Positions 5,192-6,075 of a stretch of DNA of 6,075 nucleotides are shown piece by piece. A model generated the notes under the pieces. It saw only the letters and a list, made by a program, of their open reading frames with translations. It was not told the DNA's origin and did no database searches. Positions within the stretch are counted from its first letter, which is position 1, and each line of letters begins with the position of its first letter. This DNA is from Gemmatimonadaceae bacterium. GTDB lineage: Bacteria; Gemmatimonadota; Gemmatimonadetes; Gemmatimonadales; Gemmatimonadaceae. The position numbers and the translations under genes are program-made. The stretch spans positions 1-6,075 of the forward strand of contig JANWKK010000279.1 of NCBI GenBank assembly GCA_025451425.1, read 5' to 3'.

Positions 5192-6075
5192 TCAATTCGG
5201 CCGATCCTGGTCGCCATCGGCCTTGCTCAGATATAACTCACCGCGCGCAGCGAGATTGGCGATCGAGCCGCGCAGAGAACCAGGCAGCCGGATCGCTGCG
5301 TTCAGGGGTCGGCCACCCCGTTCCAAAGGTTGAAGTCGCGACGGAAGGGACAACTCATTGCTGTCCGCATGCTCGGTGATGAATCCGGCACGGCTCAAGC
5401 CGTCGATAAACTTGGTGCAATAGAAGTCCGCAAACGCGACACCTCTTCGCTGCGCGTCCTCTACGACGTGTTCCAGCAAGCAATCAGTCGCCTCGGGACT
5501 GTCGGTCAGCAAATCACAAATTCGTAGAACCTGCTCCGTTCTTCCTTTTACCGTCTCGAGACGAGAAACGACCAGGCCACGAACCTCGCGAGATGGACAG
5601 TGGCACGCCACGAAGACTCGATATCGGAAGGAGGGATGATTTAGATAACGCCATCGAATGAAAGCGCTGTCACGAACCGCACCGGCGAATTGAGACGCTA
5701 TCGCGTCTTCCCAACACGCTTGCCAGGCGTCGGTGCTACTCTCATTCCACTCTGTCACCGCCCAATCGCCACTGGCACCACGCGATGGCACGAGCGGAAT
5801 CGCGCGCTCACAGAATCTCACGACTTCCTCTTTCCGCGCCGATTCGATTCCGCTAGCGAAGAGCAATGCGGTGGTCTTTGTCGCATCGATGATGGCAACT
5901 CGTCGCGGAATCTCGGGAATCACCTCATAACCACGGACGCGAAGAATATCCCCGGCGCTCGTGCCCACAGTTCCAATCACTTCGATGCCCAGCTGCGTTG
6001 CATGACGAATCAGGAGCAGCGCAAGCGGTGACGTACGAAGCTCAGGCACGACATACCAATGGGAAGACCACGCCC
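5192..6075 (-). CDS. GNAT-type N-acetyltransferase, 5'-truncated by window edge
   Basis: Minus-strand gene entering from the right edge, with the first complete codon at 6073 and 293 residues visible. A GTG at 6049 is internal: the eight codons before it are open and complete the motif HWYVVPELRTSPLALLLIRHA, which looks like GNAT motif A (beta4 strand, acetyl-CoA pyrophosphate loop, helix alpha3), although the loop R-TSPLA is degenerate compared with Q/RxxGxG/A. A second half contains FIRWRYLNHPSFRYRVFV, a RGLVVSRLE strand and a LLEHVVEDAQRRGVAFADFY helix-strand pair, which looks like a second degenerate GNAT fold. This two-part architecture is common among acetyltransferases in surface-polysaccharide and glycolipid loci, where they modify amino sugars or lipid amines. 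Acceptor unknown. GC is lower than in the neighbouring genes. Confidence is good for the GNAT fold and low for the pathway. Confidence 0.72.
   Translation of the reverse strand, partial: AWSSHWYVVPELRTSPLALLLIRHATQLGIEVIGTVGTSAGDILRVRGYEVIPEIPRRVAIIDATKTTALLFASGIESARKEEVVRFCERAIPLVPSRGASGDWAVTEWNESSTDAWQACWEDAIASQFAGAVRDSAFIRWRYLNHPSFRYRVFVACHCPSREVRGLVVSRLETVKGRTEQVLRICDLLTDSPEATDCLLEHVVEDAQRRGVAFADFYCTKFIDGLSRAGFITEHADSNELSLPSRLQPLERGGRPLNAAIRLPGSLRGSIANLAARGELYLSKADGDQDRPN

Overview
The window is a compact, gene-dense stretch of moderately high-GC bacterial DNA with seven protein-coding genes, two of them cut by the window edges, and almost no intergenic space. I see no RNA genes, insertion sequences, CRISPR arrays or phage genes. 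A secreted protein with a CxxCH haem-attachment motif next to an alpha-toroid fold points to a Gram-negative, probably soil-type bacterium. Proteins of this kind are familiar to me from Acidobacteriota, Gemmatimonadota and Planctomycetota, but no marker here fixes the phylum.

Plus strand, 1-3961: a tight five-gene operon. In order it encodes a PLP-dependent group II amino-acid decarboxylase (5' end outside the window), a free-standing acyl carrier protein, an AMP-forming acyl-activating enzyme of the ANL superfamily, a FabG-like short-chain dehydrogenase/reductase and a small flavin reductase-domain protein. Spacings are +24, -14, -8 and +9 bp, so the genes are almost certainly co-transcribed and partly translationally coupled. 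The set reads as a small specialised biosynthetic pathway: an amine is made by decarboxylation, a carboxylic acid is activated and loaded on the carrier protein, its keto group is reduced, and a reduced-flavin-dependent step occurs. No condensing enzyme, thioesterase, phosphopantetheinyl transferase, monooxygenase or acyl-releasing enzyme is present on this strand, so the pathway must continue upstream or use enzymes encoded elsewhere.

Minus strand, 3958-6075: two genes read toward the operon. The first in transcription order, cut by the right edge, is a GNAT-type acetyltransferase of the large kind often found in surface-polysaccharide loci. After a short gap comes an exported protein combining one CxxCH motif with a terpenoid-cyclase-like toroid that carries three QW-type repeats but no DXDD catalytic motif. 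The stop codons of this gene and the flavin reductase gene interlock in a shared TTAA.

The items most worth following up are the operon as a possible uncharacterised ACP-dependent amine or acyl-amide pathway, and the haem-motif toroid protein of unknown function. Functional assignments below family level are inference.
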